Positions 1 to 11,822 of a DNA stretch of 64,000 bases are shown here, in pieces. The stretch lies in assembly GCA_036346255.1 (NCBI GenBank), contig CM070639.1, positions 33,944,165-34,008,164 of the forward strand. Reading direction: 5' to 3'. Position 1 is the first letter of the stretch; each line of letters opens with the position of its first letter. The DNA is from Ampelocalamus luodianensis. Taxonomy: Eukaryota > Streptophyta > Magnoliopsida > Poales > Poaceae. Made by a program: the position numbers and the translations under genes. The notes beneath the pieces are model-generated. The model was not told the origin of the DNA and ran no database searches. It was given only the letters and a program-made list of their open reading frames with translations.

Positions 1-1
1 T

Positions 2-2895
2 CCAAAGTGTAAATCCTCCAAGTACCTGGAGGTAGACTCTGGTGATGGCCAGAAGAGGCAGCTTACGATCCCCGTGAAAATCCTACGGTACCTTCCGTTC
101 CTACCGAGGATCCAACGGCTATACATGACCGAGGAATCCGCGAAACAGATGACATGGCACAAAAATGGCAAACGGTACAATCCTAGCAAGATGGTACATC
201 CATCCGATGGTGAAGCATGGACCCTTTGATGACAAACATCGTGAGAAAGCGGATGAGGCTCGCAATATGCGTGTCGCGGCGGCAATGATGGGTTCAATCC
301 TTATGGGTGATGGTGCCCCATACACATGTTGGCCCGTGTTCGTTATCCCCCTGAATCTCCCCCCCCCCGGCGTCTCCTTTCAACGACATAACGTATTCTT
401 GTCGTTGATAATTCCCGACACCGGGAGTAATATGGTGTGTTCATGGAGCCCGTGTTTGATGAATTGGTCCGTGCTTGGGACGAAGGGGTATGGACATACG
501 ACCGAGCTACAAAGACAAGCTTCAAAATGCACGTTTGGTACCACTACTCCCTGCATGGCTTCTCGGCGTATGGGTTATTCTGCGCCTGGTGTGTTCACGG
601 GAAGTTCCCATGCCCAGTATGCAAGGAAGGTGTGAGGTTCCATTGGTTGCACAAGGGTGGCAAGTAGTCATCGTTCGACAGACATCGTCAATTCCTCCCT
701 CTTGACCATCTATTCAGACAAGACATGAACTTTACGAAAGGTGTCGAGTGTGGACTCGCACCGCGGATTATGACTGGTGCCGAGGTTCATGCTCACATAG
801 ATGTTCTCGTGCCCAATCAAGAAGGTGGTTTTGTGGGATATGGTGAGCAACATATGTGGACTCATAAGTCGGGCTTGACGAGGCTCCCCTATTTCCATGA
901 CCTTCTTCTGCCACATAACATTGATGTAATGCACACTGAAAAGAATGTCGCCGAAGCACTTTGGGCAACACTCATGGACACTGAAAAGTCTAAGGACAAC
1001 CCTAAGGCTAGAGTGGACCTAGCAACGTTATGCGATAGACCAAATCAAGAGATGCAGCCTCCTAGTCGCGGCAAGACATGGAGAAGGCCTAAGGCCGATT
1101 TCGTCTTGAAAAAGGACCAAAGGAGGAAGTACTTGAATGGATCCAGACGCTAATGTTCCACGATGGGTATGCGTGAATCAAGAGGGGAGTGAACTTAGGC
1201 ACTCTGCGAATCAACGGGATGAAGAGTCATGACTACCACATATGGATTGAGCGGCTTCTTCCGCGATGGTTCGAGGTCGTGTCCTGAGCATGTCGGCAAG
1301 TCTTTGGCAGAGTTGAGCTATTTCTTCCGCCAGCTTTGTGCCAAGGAGCTATCTCGGACCGTCATTGATGACTTGGAAAAAGTGGCACCCGTGTTGCTCT
1401 GTAAGTTGGAGAAGATCTTTCCACCCGGCTTTTTCTTGGCGATGCAGCATTTGATTGTGCACCTCCCGTATGAGGCACGTATGGGGGGGCCCGTGCAGGC
1501 CCGTTGGTGCTATCCAATCGAGAGATGTCTGAAGACTCTTCGCAAAAAATGTAGAAATAAAGCCAAAATTGAGGCTTCCATTGTAGAGGCATACATTCTG
1601 GAGGAGGTGTCAAACTTCATAGAGAAATACTACACTGAGAACCTTCCTAGCGTTCATAATCCACCCCCTCGTTACAATGCTGGCGAAAATGAATCGAACC
1701 TCAGCCTTTTCCAAGGGCAACTTCGGGCGCAAGTGCATCGACCACTAAGCAATTGAAAAATGAAGAGTGGCGCGAGATCATGCTATATGTGTTGACCAAC
1801 CTTGTCGAGGTGCGGCTGTTCATTGGGTAAGTTCTCAACGAACTTGTTTCAATCGCCGTCACTCCTTGTTTCTTCGTCCAACCCCTTGTTTCTCGTTGGT
1901 ACAGGAATTTCTTCGTCAATCTGGCATGAATCAAGGGATCCTACCGCAGAAACCGATACCCTTCTTTCACGAGTGCGGGACGAGGAGCCCGATTTCATTT
2001 CTTGGTTCAAGCAGAAGGTCTTGCCCAATTTAGCTCGTACTTAGTTCGACATTCCAAGTTGATCGTGCGTTCGAATAATATAACGATCTATCCGCTTGAG
2101 CTTGCGTGCCCAAACCGATGCGTCTATATGTGACGAGTTGAGACGGTTGCAAGCGGTACGTGTCGTTAGGGTCAAGTCATTTACGGTTATGGCGTGAATG
2201 GATATCGTTTTCACACGACAAGCTACGAGCGAGTCGCCCAATCGAAAAACCACAAGCAATGAGTTTTTACGCGACGCGATGGCCTCGACTATTATGGAAG
2301 AATTGAAGAAATCTATGAACTTCCATTTTATGGTTCCAAACCTCTTAATCCTGTCATATTCAAATGCTGCTGGTTTCATCCTGGAGTAACGAGACGAACC
2401 CCTAATCTTGGGTTAGTCGAGATTCGACAGGATTCCGTCTATCCAGGAAAAGATGTCTACATTGTGGCTCAACAGGCCGTCCAGGTTTATTATACACCAT
2501 ACGCGTGCCAAGACAAAGAGCATCTTAAGGGTTGGGCTATTGTGCACAAGGTATCGCCACACGGTAAACTACCTATCCCAAACGATGGAGATTACAACTT
2601 CAACCCAAACACATATGATGGAGAGTTCTTTCAAGAAGAGGGGCTACAAGGGAGGTTTGAGATAGACTTAACCGAAGCGATAGGAATGGAAGTAGACAAT
2701 GAAAGGGTTGATGACGAGGACGCTGGAGACGAGGTGTGAAATGTGAAGGACTTACAAATGCTTGAGCGATTACGTTTAGGCAATGACAATGAAGACAACA
2801 TTCCTCCTTCGGATAGTGTTGATGATTTGGACAATGTTGATAGTGATGACAAGACCTATGATCCAGCTAATCCCAATCATGAATATTATTTCTAA
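2..2895 (+). pseudogene. tnp2-like CACTA transposase (Transposase_21, DUF4218, DUF4216), decayed and 5'-truncated by the window
   Basis: This is the DDE-type transposase that cuts and joins CACTA ends in the nucleus. Three domains follow in order across shifting frames. The tnp2 core covers about 2-1230 (ESAKQMTWHKNG, YTCWPVFVIPLNLP, FMEPVFDELVRAWDEG, HGKFPCPVCKEGVRFHWL, MTGAEVHAHID). DUF4218 covers 1229-1756 (MQHLIVHLPYEARMGGPVQA, RWCYPIERCLKTLR). DUF4216 covers about 2200-2740 (KDVYIVAQQAVQVYYTPYA, NTYDGEFFQEEGLQGRFEID). The acidic tail ends at TAA 2893-2895. A spliceable intron runs from GTAAGT near 1829 to a TACAG near 1904. Damage includes frameshifts near 224, 430, 1135 and 2260 and a TAG at 665-667 where the family normally has Tyr. 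The N-terminus is off the left edge. Confidence 0.92.
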
Positions 2896-3008
2896 TACAT
2901 GTAATACTGTGTTTTTTGTAATTATATTTTGTTCATTTTGTATCTATTTCTAATACATGTATTACTATGTTTTTTGTAATTATGTTATGTTCATTTTGCA
3001 TCTATTTC
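2893..3008 (+). repeat. 58 bp direct repeat, two copies, in the CACTA intergenic spacer
   Basis: Two head-to-tail units (2893-2950 and 2951-3008) both begin TAATACATGTA and end ATCTATTTC, with a few substitutions. They start at the stop codon of the tnp2-like gene, so the spacer between the two transposon genes grew by a local duplication. Confidence 0.85.
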
Positions 3009-3055
3009 TAATTACATCTTGCTTATTCTTTTTAATTGCAGGTGAGTGAACAAAG

Positions 3056-6000
3056 ATGGCGGGAACCGTCGAACGTGTCCTCGCTTTACGCAGACCACAC
3101 CTGCGGAGGAGGAGGCGGAGGGTCGGACAGAGGAGGAGGAAGAGGACCGCCGCCGCGAGAGGGCCGTCTCCTCCCACGCCGCGTGAGGAGTCTTTGGAGG
3201 AGGAGGTGGCACCGTGGGCGAGTTGGATGAGGAGCTGGTTGTGAGACGGGAGGAGGAGGGGGCGGACGAGGCGGCGGCGAAGCGGTAGGCACGGGTTCCG
3301 CTTCCTCCTCGCCTCTTGGTGTCTACTTGCGAGATCCCGCGAGCCTCCCTCAGTTCCGCATCCTCACCGACGCGCAGTTGATTCGCGAAGGGCAAAAGTA
3401 AGTAACTTTAGATGTTGTCACCACTACTTCATATGATATGTTGAAAAAAGAGAAACTAATAATTTTTCTTAATCACTTGTGCGGCGGGTGGTTGTGTCGG
3501 TGGTGGCGCACGCTCCGCCAATGGCATCTGGGTCTTCATGCGAGCAACACTACCCGGCATTGTCACGTCTGTTGGGAAGACGGAGCCGCCTACTCGTTTG
3601 ACCACTACGCCGTCCCCGATGCGGAGTACCCCAACAAGGCGGCGGGTGAAGGCGGAGTTTTGGGTAAGTCTCCGTCGCACAACATTGCTCAATACATCGC
3701 ATTCATTGGACTTTTCTTGAAATAATGAATGGATACATCGCGTTTGTATGCGGACTTATTTCGATGCGATGAGGATTTGAGGCCGGCGGACGGTGGCTAC
3801 CAAAGCTGTAAAAACTCATCACCGACATGCATCACGAGGTGCGCATCCGTGCCATCGTAACCTACCACGGGTCGAAGCTTGGAGAGAAGGTCACCAAGAA
3901 AGACGCAAGAAACATGACGCCGACCCGACCGCACCTTGAGGTAGATGAAGAACATTAATATTGATTCGTTTTGAGATTAAGCACGTTTAATTTGATCTTC
4001 TTATATGTCAAATACTTGATGGCGTGTAGATGATTCCACGTGGTGCCAATCGTATCCCGAGTCTTTGGCGATGATCGTGGACAAGTGGTTCACTGAGGAG
4101 TATCTCGGATGCACGATGATGCACGGATCGTCGTTTGATGATGCAAGGTCCAGACACCATCAAGGCGACGCAGCCTCTCCGCATACAAACAAGCATGGGT
4201 ACACGAATTCATTTATCTATTGTGACGCTCAATTTCGCACGATTTCTAATTATCTTGTTGTCTTTCGCGTGGCGTCACATAGTGGCGGCCTTGCTCGGAC
4301 TTCGGGCATGGTGTATGGCCCACAAGGGCAAGGCGACGTCCGACGTCTCCTTCAACTGGAGGACCCGCCGAGGCGTACGAACCCGAAGCGTCCACACCGC
4401 ATCGGTGAGTACATCGTCGGCGGCAAGGTCGATCCATGGGCGGACCATGATTCGAGCACCGTGACTTTGATGGAGAGATCGTCATGAGGGTGGGACAAGG
4501 CAAGAAGCATGGGCGGTTACGGCTTGGCGACGGCCTCATCGACACGCCTCTACTCCATCTCTCTCCCGGATCCGAGCACGAGCACGACGCGCGAGCCCGA
4601 CCATACGCCCACGGCATCATTGCCGACAAAGACCGGTCGACGCACTCGAGGTTATTCCTGTTTTACTCATCGTACATTGATCTTTACACACCTTTATTAG
4701 CTTTGCATTACTGAAACATTGGAGTGAAATATTGCAGGCCCGGCTGGAACAAGAAATTGTTGGATCGCGACAAGGCTACGATAGCACAAACAAAATTTTT
4801 ACCGCGCAACCAAGGAACCACCGCAAGTAATAGATCACGAGATTACCACTAGACGCGCCGACTCGTAGCGGAAGTAGAGTCGATGTAGCGAGTTGATGCA
4901 GTCGTAGTCGTACTTGCTGCGCGTCTTCTCCTCCTACTCCGACGAACGTCGCAAGTTCTCCTCCAGCTCCTGAGGTCGTCGTGAGTTGCGGATTGTCCTT
5001 AGTGCTGATGCTTCGCAACAACACCTCCAAGGTATCCACACGTACGGGGCAGGGACACCACGCGCAGGAGTGCTAGCGCCGACGGCGTGGTTGAGGAGAG
5101 CGTGGCTATTAGGGTTTCGGGATTTTCCGATCGCTTCACCCCATGCCACCACCTCTCTAAATATAGGCATCCATAATGGGTTCAAGAGAAGGCCCATTAG
5201 GAACTCGTGGCCTATAAAATTCGGATCTCCATCCAAATCAAATCCTTGCCCTTTAAGTGTGTGACCTATAGGTTCGTGTGTAATCGGTTGTGACTCGGAA
5301 ACTCTTTCCGATCACGAGTCGTTAGCGGTACCTAGCAGCACATAACGATTCCCGAACACACACGAATATATCGGACGAACCTTAATGCAATATGATCTCG
5401 ACTGTGTCCTTATCACTTACGACCAGCTCGTACTTAGTCACGACCGATTCATAATCGATTACAACGATTCGTAACTCCTTACGACCGATTAGTATCTAAC
5501 TACGACCGGTTTGCAACTCCTTACGACGATTGGTGATTATGTCCGAGTAGTCTTCGACCAGGTCGTATCTCCATACGACCGACGATCACGACCTCGGCAA
5601 CCGAGCGACCGCTTATGTATTCTCCCTTTGCCTCACGACATCCGGTTGAACTCGGGTGAGATAATATGTCATCCATGGACTGCTCAATACTTTCTCGATC
5701 AAGTGTCGAATAACCCGTGTGGTCGACACTTCGACCACTAGTGGCATGGCCATGCACTTTCTTTATTCGACTACAACGAGGGCCCGAGACATCTCTCCGT
5801 TATGTTAGGAGGGGCAAATCCATATCCGATCAGTCACATTCCTCCACATGTTTCATAGCATACCCAAAGCTATCTTTATAACTACCCGATTCTGAGTAGC
5901 GTTTGGCAACCCCTAAGAGTGCTATTACGCATGTAGGAAACCATCTTGATCTCAGTCTAAGGATTATACATCATCATTGCTTGAGACCAACTAACGACAC

Positions 6001-6768
6001 ATAGAATCATAACAATCTCAATAGTGTCTCAAGGTGGGTCTTATCCAACACTATGTTCTCTAACATGTGTCCACATTATTGATTCGATATCTCTATATCC
6101 ATGACCGGTGAAACATGGTCATCAATCAATACATGTACTAGTCGTGGAGTCACTGGTGTTCCGACCAGTGACATTCGACTAGGGATACTTTTAGAACGAC
6201 ATCATATAAGATAAAGAGTTTCACCAACAAGTCACATACTCATTGATCTATATAACTGATGATTCATTCAAGGAACAAGATAACATATTATCAAAAGTTA
6301 TGAACATAATGAAATACAATCATCTCTATGATTGCCTCTAGGGCATATTTCCAACAGAAATGAGGCAACGTCAGGAGCTGGAGGCCGAGCAGCAGAGGAT
6401 GTCGGCCCAGCTGGAGGCCGAGCGGCCGAGCGGCAGGCCCAGACGCAGAGGCTGGCGGACATTACGGAGTTCCTACAAGGTCTTGGGCAACATACGGGCC
6501 ATTGTGCCGGGTCGTTTGCTCCACCTCCGCCTCCGCATCCTGCAGCTGCAGCTACTCCTGTGAGCATGAAAGTTTTTTTGCTTTCGCTTGTGCTTTGCTT
6601 GTATGACCTCTACCTTCCTAGATTAGGTATCTAATGTAATCTTGTCTCACATGCAATCTCTTCTCCTTTGTGCAGCCTCAATCGGCGGGTTCGAATAATC
6701 CACCTCATGCGCCTCCGAATGATGGAGCTTTTCCTTCACCACAGTCGCAGTGGCCACCTTCGAGATGA
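3056..6768 (+). pseudogene. Ptta/En-Spm-type second transposon protein (tnpA-like), interrupted by a solo LTR
   Basis: This is the second CACTA protein, thought to bind subterminal repeats and assist excision. Recognisable blocks occur in the family's order: an Arg/Pro-rich N-terminus from ATG 3056; HYAVPDAEYPNKAAGE near 3600-3650; ITDMHHEVRIRAIVTYHG and GEKVTKKDARNMTPTR near 3815-3925; AMIVDKWFTEEY near 4065-4100; a Gln/Glu-rich coiled coil (RQRQELEAEQQRMSAQLEAE) from 6362; and a Pro/Gln-rich tail ending QSQWPPSR-stop at 6766-6768. Donor-like GTAAGT sites at about 3399 and 3664 suggest introns. Frameshifts occur near 6425 and elsewhere. A 1,599 bp LTR sits inside the coiled-coil exon, so the gene is dead. 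Exact exon limits are uncertain. Confidence 0.8.
4758..6356 (-). mobile_element. Solo LTR of an Angela/BARE-like Copia retrotransposon
   Basis: On the minus strand the LTR opens TGTTGGAAATATGCCCTAGA, the characteristic 5' end of Triticeae Angela/BARE LTRs, and it closes GCGATCCAACA. The two ends form a short TGTTGGA/TCCAACA inverted repeat. A perfect 5 bp target duplication GAAAT flanks it (4753-4757 and 6357-6361). Its 1,599 bp is near the usual 1.6-1.9 kb Angela LTR. No primer site, polypurine tract or coding region is present, so it is an LTR-LTR recombination product. It sits in the coiled-coil exon of the CACTA second gene. Confidence 0.93.
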
Positions 6769-6890
6769 ATAATAGTTGTATTTTCATTTGTTGTTCACTT
6801 GGTGATGGACTTGTGATATACTTATGATGCACTTGTCGACTGTGATGAACTTATGGATTTGTTTGGATGGACTTGAGCACTTATTGTTAT

Positions 6891-6970
6891 ATATGTGATG
6901 GATGTGATAAATATGTGATGGATGAGATATATATGTGATGGATGTGATATATATGTGATGGATCTAATAT
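6891..6970 (+). repeat. 20 bp tandem repeat, four copies
   Basis: Four units of the type ATATGTGATGGATGTGATAT run head to tail, with a few substitutions, between the second gene and the subterminal repeats of the CACTA element. Confidence 0.8.
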
Positions 6971-7037
6971 ATGTTTGGATGGATTTGTTTGTCGTGATGG
7001 AATGTAAAAAATAAATAAAAAATGCAGTTTTGGGTCA

Positions 7038-7594
7038 CTTTGCCGAGTGCAACACACGGCAAAGGGGTCCTTTGCCGAGTGTCATGGTCATGACACTCGG
7101 CAAAGCTGGGAATGTGGGCACCTAAAATCCCAGTTTTCCAGCTTTGCCGAGTGCTACGACCATGGCACTCGGCAAAGAATTTTTTTTAAAAAAAAAATTA
7201 AAACTTGGCCGAGTGCCAGGCCCTGCGGCGCTCGGCAAAGAATTTTCAAAATTTTTTTTGTTAAAACGTTGCCGAGTGCCATCATTCCGACTCTCGGCAA
7301 AGACATTTTCAAAAAAGTAAAAATATTTGCCGAGTCTTGCGGGTTGGCACTTTCGGCAAGCGCCGTCAACGGGGCGGTACAGAATCGTCCTTTTCTTTGC
7401 CAAGTGCTAACTCGGCACTTCGGTAAAGCCTTTGCCGAGTGCCGACAAAATACACTCGGCAAAGGCTGCTTTGCCGATAAATTTTTTCCGAGTACCCTTT
7501 GCCGAGTGTCGCACTCGGCAAAGCCTTTGCCGAGTGCAAAGGAGCCTTTGCCTAGTGCCTGAGGCACTCGGCAAAGTGCCTGAGTCCGGTAGTG
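7038..7594 (+). repeat. CACTA 3' subterminal repeat region and terminal inverted repeat
   Basis: More than a dozen copies of TTTGCCGAGTG and its complement CACTCGGCAAA occur, many as head-to-head pairs separated by about 10-20 bp, such as the palindromic pair at 7071-7105. This is the grass CACTA pattern of clustered binding sites next to the terminus. The terminus GGTAGTG ends at 7594. Confidence 0.92.
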
Positions 7595-9733
7595 CATAAT
7601 TTGGCACGCGAACACACGGCCTTCTCCATTGAGGCAGCCAAACTTAGCTAGCTAACTGAATCTACGGCATCTCGATTAGCCCTGCACCTGATATGTCGTA
7701 GGCGGAATCCATGTTAGTTAAACCCCCCCCCCCCCCCCAAAAAAAAAAAATGTAGAGGACACCTTGGCTGCATCCGGAGAGCAAGCAGCCGTGGTCCATC
7801 AGATTCCTATTGAGATCCAACACAATGCAGGAGCCACAGGCCATGGGGGGCCATCCATGCATGCATCTGCTTCTGAATGTGGGCACCAGCCAGCTCCCGA
7901 AGGTGATGTGTTTTGTCCCTGGACCAGCCCAGGGCAATGGTGCAATGCCAAGAGAAACCATGCAGATGCAGGGCACAAGCCACTAGTTACCAATTAGTAC
8001 ATAGTCTAAACACGTGGAGTGATTAGCTTTGCAAGATCAAGGAGAAGAGGAGCCACATACATAATATATACATCCCAGGTGAAAAGGAGATGATGCTTCA
8101 GACTGTTGTGCTTTCTCATGTTCCCAACTCTCCGAGTAGAGTACACCTGTAATGATTTGGATGTTTCAGGTTATGTTTGTATGTAATAGTTAATGCCATT
8201 CTTAGCTTTGTGATCCTGACAGTCAAGTGATTGCCAATTGTTTTCTTCATGTGAATGGCTGGCCAGCACTCAACGACGACCACATTGCTATAGCAATAAG
8301 AGGGACAGGTGTCCTTTTGTTTTGTCTCTGCTATCACCAAGCAAACAGTTAGATGAGTCTGTCTGTATGGGTTTCCTAAATAACAAGAGGAAATTAGCTT
8401 GGGTACTGGAGCCGAATGGACCATGTCGGCAAAGCAATTCATTGTGCGAGCATTAGTACCACCATTAGTACAATGATTAGGAGAAGGGGCAGGCGGCATT
8501 AAGGCCGCCTGAAACAAGACACGATCCCGTGCTCTGCGCACACATGAACAAACACGCGAAAGCATGTGATGAACAGCGCTGTGGCCTCCTGACATCATAG
8601 TGTTCATGTGATGGTGCAGTACAAACTTATGAAAATGCCATCTTCCTCCCCGATCAATTCGGTTCCCCCTTTTCCTCTCCTCTCTTTTCCCCCTGACTGG
8701 AACAGGCTAACCGGAAAACAAACAGGCGCCGCATCAGGTGAAAGAACAGAGACGCAGAGTTGATCACCTTGCACTTTCTTTCCACTTGGAGCAAATAATG
8801 GAAACTGATTGTTTGATTAATTGCTAGTTGATCTCCTTGCACTTTGTTTTCTGAGTGGATCGTGTTAATTGGAGTAGCAGATGGTACACGAAAAGATGCG
8901 CAATCTCATGTGTTTGTGTATTTCTTATAAATAAAAAAAATGTGTACTTGTCTGACGATTCAGATGGAACTGATAAAAACTGTCATGTTAAAAATACATT
9001 TTTTTGTCTCGTTCCAGACCCCAACTAGTTTGGAATATTTGAAGTGGTAAATTAGACACGCATGCAAGGGTAAAGAAATTGCTGTCTCACTGCAGTGGAA
9101 CAGTACAATATGTTTTGCATTCTCTCCCTTTTTTATCTCTGAATGGAATAGGTTTCTTTCAGAGTCAAAGAGCAACTTGCATATCTCTGCACAAGACTGA
9201 GGAGATATGTCGTCTAGAAGCATTAGCAGTTAGCACTGGTGCTTGCTAATGCTTGCACACTAAACAAATGAAGCAAACAGCTGTGCCAATGATTGGGAAT
9301 AAGAAGAGGCTGGTGAATCCATTTATTTATTCGCTCATTTTGTTCTCCCAACTAGTTACATTATTTTGATTACATTAGTTTCTGGAGATGACAAGCTGTA
9401 GCTGGCACAGAGCACAGCAACCAACACAATTATTCCCAACCGATATGATAAGATCCGACCCCCATCCTCCACCAATCCTCCAACCGCATGTACAGCTAGC
9501 TCAAGAACTCACGATGCCATCCGAGACGCACTTCGATCAATCGATCCATCACGGCAAAGCGATGCCATGAGATTCCAGAGAAGAAGAAGCCATTCTGGTC
9601 GCTTAACCATGCAGGCGAGGCGATTGCTCTTGTTCCTGACATCTGTTTGTGATGCGAATGTGATGAGGCAACCAACCAACCAAGAAGAAGAAGAACGATT
9701 GTGTTCTTGTTCTTGGTTCCATGTCTTGGTGAT
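7595..9733. other. Host intergenic DNA between the CACTA end and the DUF1685 gene
   Basis: I see no supported gene here. The stretch holds a homopolymer pair (16 C then 12 A, 7723-7750) and AT-rich low-copy-looking sequence. Two related segments near 8759 and 8829 share TTGATC(A/T)CCTTGCACTTT, a small local duplication. Short open frames show no family motif or codon pattern. The last few hundred bases before 9734 should include the 3' UTR of the minus-strand DUF1685 gene, but I could not fix a poly(A) site. Confidence 0.6.
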
Positions 9734-10620
9734 TCAGCTGCAGAGCCGGACGGTGCATGCCACCGCCTGCGCCCAGTACTTGAGCCGCGCCTTCACCTCG
9801 TCCGGGCTGTCTCCTGCAGCAACACGAGCAAATTAGGCTACGTAAGAAAAGAGCAAATCAACAACTCGGTTCTTGTACGGGATTAAAAGTGGATTCTTGA
9901 GCAGATGGATTCGATTCTTGTGTGGGTTGGATACTTGGATTACGCGGTTTCTTGGACAAGTTCGCTTTGGGTTCTTGAATTGAAGCGCAGGGGCACACGC
10001 AACGCAACTCGATCGGACCCGTGGGTTCGCTTACCGGGGCTGGAGATCTTCCAGTTGGCAATGGGCGGCGAGGGGGACGGCGGCGCGGTGGTCTCCGGCG
10101 GAGTCTGGGGCTCGGGTTGGTGGTGGTGGTGCTCGTCGAGGAAGCGCTGGCTCATGGAGTAGCACAGCTCCAGGGCGGGGAGGGTGCCGCAGAGCTCGGG
10201 GATCTCGTCGTAGCTGAAGCCGAAGCCAAGATCCACGCACCCCTTGAGCTCCTCGAGGTCGTCGTCGGTGAGGCTTCTCGCGCGCCCCACCCCGTCTCCT
10301 CTCTCGCCACCCGGCGACGACGCACCAGCGCCGCCGCCGCCGCCGGTAGTCTCCTCGGCGAGCACGACAGGCTTCGGGCGCCGCGGCCACGCCGCCTCCC
10401 ACTGCGCCCCGCGCCACACGTCCTCGGTCTCCGCCTCATCTCCGGTCACGACGGCGCTGCTCTTGCGGCGGCGGCAGTGGCGGCGGCGGCGGCGGTGAGG
10501 CTGGGACGGGGACGGCAGTGGCGAGGCGGAAGGGGGCGAGGAGGTGGATGAGTACGCGGTGGTGGTGGTGGTGGTGGTAGCGCCGGCGGCGAGATCGGCC
10601 TCGGAGTCGGAGCTCCACAT
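9734..10620 (-). CDS. DUF1685 family protein, two exons, 221 aa
   Basis: Exon 1 is 10620-10035 and exon 2 is 9813-9734, around a 221 bp intron with donor CCCG/GTAAGCG and acceptor CTGCAG/GAGAC. The phases agree (586 + 80 nt = 222 codons with TGA). Residues about 115-160 carry the DUF1685 core (RSLTDDDLEELKGCVDLGFG, then PELCGTLPALELCYSM). The C-terminus reads IANWKISSPGDSPDEVKARL and closes KYWAQAVACTVRLCS, the conserved family tail encoded by exon 2. The N-terminal 110 residues are low complexity (Thr, Ser/Pro and Arg/His runs, poly-Gly). The start is the first Met, MWSSDSEADL. The family is plant-specific and its biochemical function is not known to me. No frameshift or premature stop is visible, so this is the only apparently intact host gene in the window. 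A hAT element begins 166 bp upstream of its ATG. Confidence 0.92.
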
Positions 10621-10714
10621 TTGGCGTGCTCCTCTGCTTTCTGCTCTGTTTTGCTTTGCTTCTCTCGCGTTGGTGCAAATGGCGAAATGTAATTGTGTAA
10701 GGAGGGGTGGGGGC

Positions 10715-10723
10715 TATATGTAT
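10715..10723 (-). promoter_or_regulatory. Possible TATA-like element of the DUF1685 gene
   Basis: On the minus strand ATACATATA lies about 95-103 bp upstream of the ATG in an otherwise C-rich stretch. Spacing and composition fit a plant core promoter with a short 5' UTR, but the match is weak. The hAT element starts 63 bp further upstream. Confidence 0.35.
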
Positions 10724-11157
10724 GGGGTGGGTCTAGGTGGGAGGCTGGTGGGTTGGGCCCACCTATCGACACTGACATAGACATCTAGACTTGTCAAAAT
10801 GGGTTGTGCCTGACGGCCCGACATCTAAACGGGTTGGATCAGCATGGATCAACGCACCGTGTCGTATTTGGGTCATGACATTAGCCCAGTGGGTCGGTCT
10901 GGCACAGCACGCAAAGTATTATGCCTGACACGTTTAGGCACGACACGGACTGTTTAAGCACGACACGGCACGAGTCATTTAGCACCGGTCGCCTTGTTAG
11001 GAACAATTAGGCATGGCACGGCATGACCTGTTAGACACGATTAGGCTCGTTTAGCAATAGTTGGCCTGTTAGGCACGATTACGCTAGTTAGACATGGTCA
11101 CGATTGATTTTTTTTTAATTTTTTAGTCGCTTATCATCAGGCTCTACGAGTGCCTCT

Positions 11158-11221
11158 ATGACTACAAGCACCAGAGTAAATAGATCCACATCAAGAGTCT
11201 GGGCAGATTTCGATAAGAAAT
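11158..11221 (+). pseudogene. hAT transposase fragment 1 (N-terminus, start of BED zinc finger)
   Basis: An ATG at 11158 opens a frame with STSRVWADFDKK, the Trp/Phe start of a zf-BED domain. The frame is cut at 11221 by a Gypsy element. With one copy of the GAAAT target duplication removed, it resumes in the same frame at 16616. The protein is the hAT transposase that binds and cuts its own ends. Confidence 0.75.
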
Positions 11222-11822
11222 TATAACATTCCAATTTTCTAAGCTTTAAAAATCTTTTGAATAGTTAGTAGTTAGAAAATTCACCTTTGATGTTTATTTG
11301 AATTTTAATTCGAAATCTTAACATGGACTTTCAGTATCAAAATAATTTAATTTGATTAATGTCAACATCAACTATTTTTAAAACTATTTTATTTGGGTTC
11401 TATGTACTTGATATATTTTTTAGAATTTTTCTAAGCTTATTTGCTATTTACTATGTGTTATTTGGATTTACTAGTATTTATAAAATAGAAAAACAATTTA
11501 AAATCTCAGTTAATCGAATGGGCCAAATCTTCCTTCGCCTGACCCATTTCCCTGCTTTCTTGGCCCAATCCCGCCCGTGCGCGCTAGCCCACACGCGAGC
11601 GCCCGCTCGCTCGCTGACCGATAGGGCTAACCTGTCAGGTCATCATCGTCCCCGTCGCGTTCGTTTTCACCGCACCCGGGTCGAACTCATCCGCCATTAA
11701 TCCTTCTAGATGCTCCATCCGACAAAATCGTTTCCAACGGAAAGAATCCCGTAGCAATACGATTTTTGAATCCCTATCTCCCGCATCCATATCTACCAAA
11801 ATCAAATCCCATATCGATTTGG

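Larger units (their letters stand above)
1..7594 (+). mobile_element. CACTA (En/Spm) DNA transposon, 3' part; 5' end lies outside the window
   Basis: The element carries a tnp2-type transposase followed by a Ptta/En-Spm-type second gene, the usual CACTA order. Its right end reads ...CCTGAGTCCGGTAGTG at 7579-7594, the reverse complement of the CACTACCGGACTCAGG terminus. The last 550 bp are packed with direct and inverted TTTGCCGAGTG/CACTCGGCAAA subterminal repeats, where the family's second protein is expected to bind. The 3 bp after the terminus (CAT, 7595-7597) should be one copy of the target duplication. The left terminus is not in the window, so length and TSD cannot be confirmed. Both genes are broken, so the copy is not autonomous. 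Confidence 0.93.

Noticed and set aside
7038..7594. Regularly spaced palindromic repeats resembling a CRISPR array
   Set aside because: They are CACTA subterminal repeats: spacing is irregular, orientation alternates, and they end in a CACTA terminus in plant DNA.
7723..7750. C16-A12 tract as a retroposon poly(A) tail
   Set aside because: No retroposon body or target duplication is recognisable beside it, so it is treated as simple sequence.
8116..8607. 163-codon minus-strand open frame
   Set aside because: No family motif, no matching splice signals, and atypical amino acid composition.
10021..10551. Long plus-strand and alternate minus-strand open frames over the DUF1685 exon
   Set aside because: They arise from GC-rich composition opposite or out of frame with the real exon, which has the conserved domain and correct splicing.
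10778..10785. 8 bp hAT target duplication TAGACATC versus TGAGCACC
   Set aside because: Only four of eight bases agree, so I do not claim a duplication. The hAT call rests on the transposase and inverted ends.
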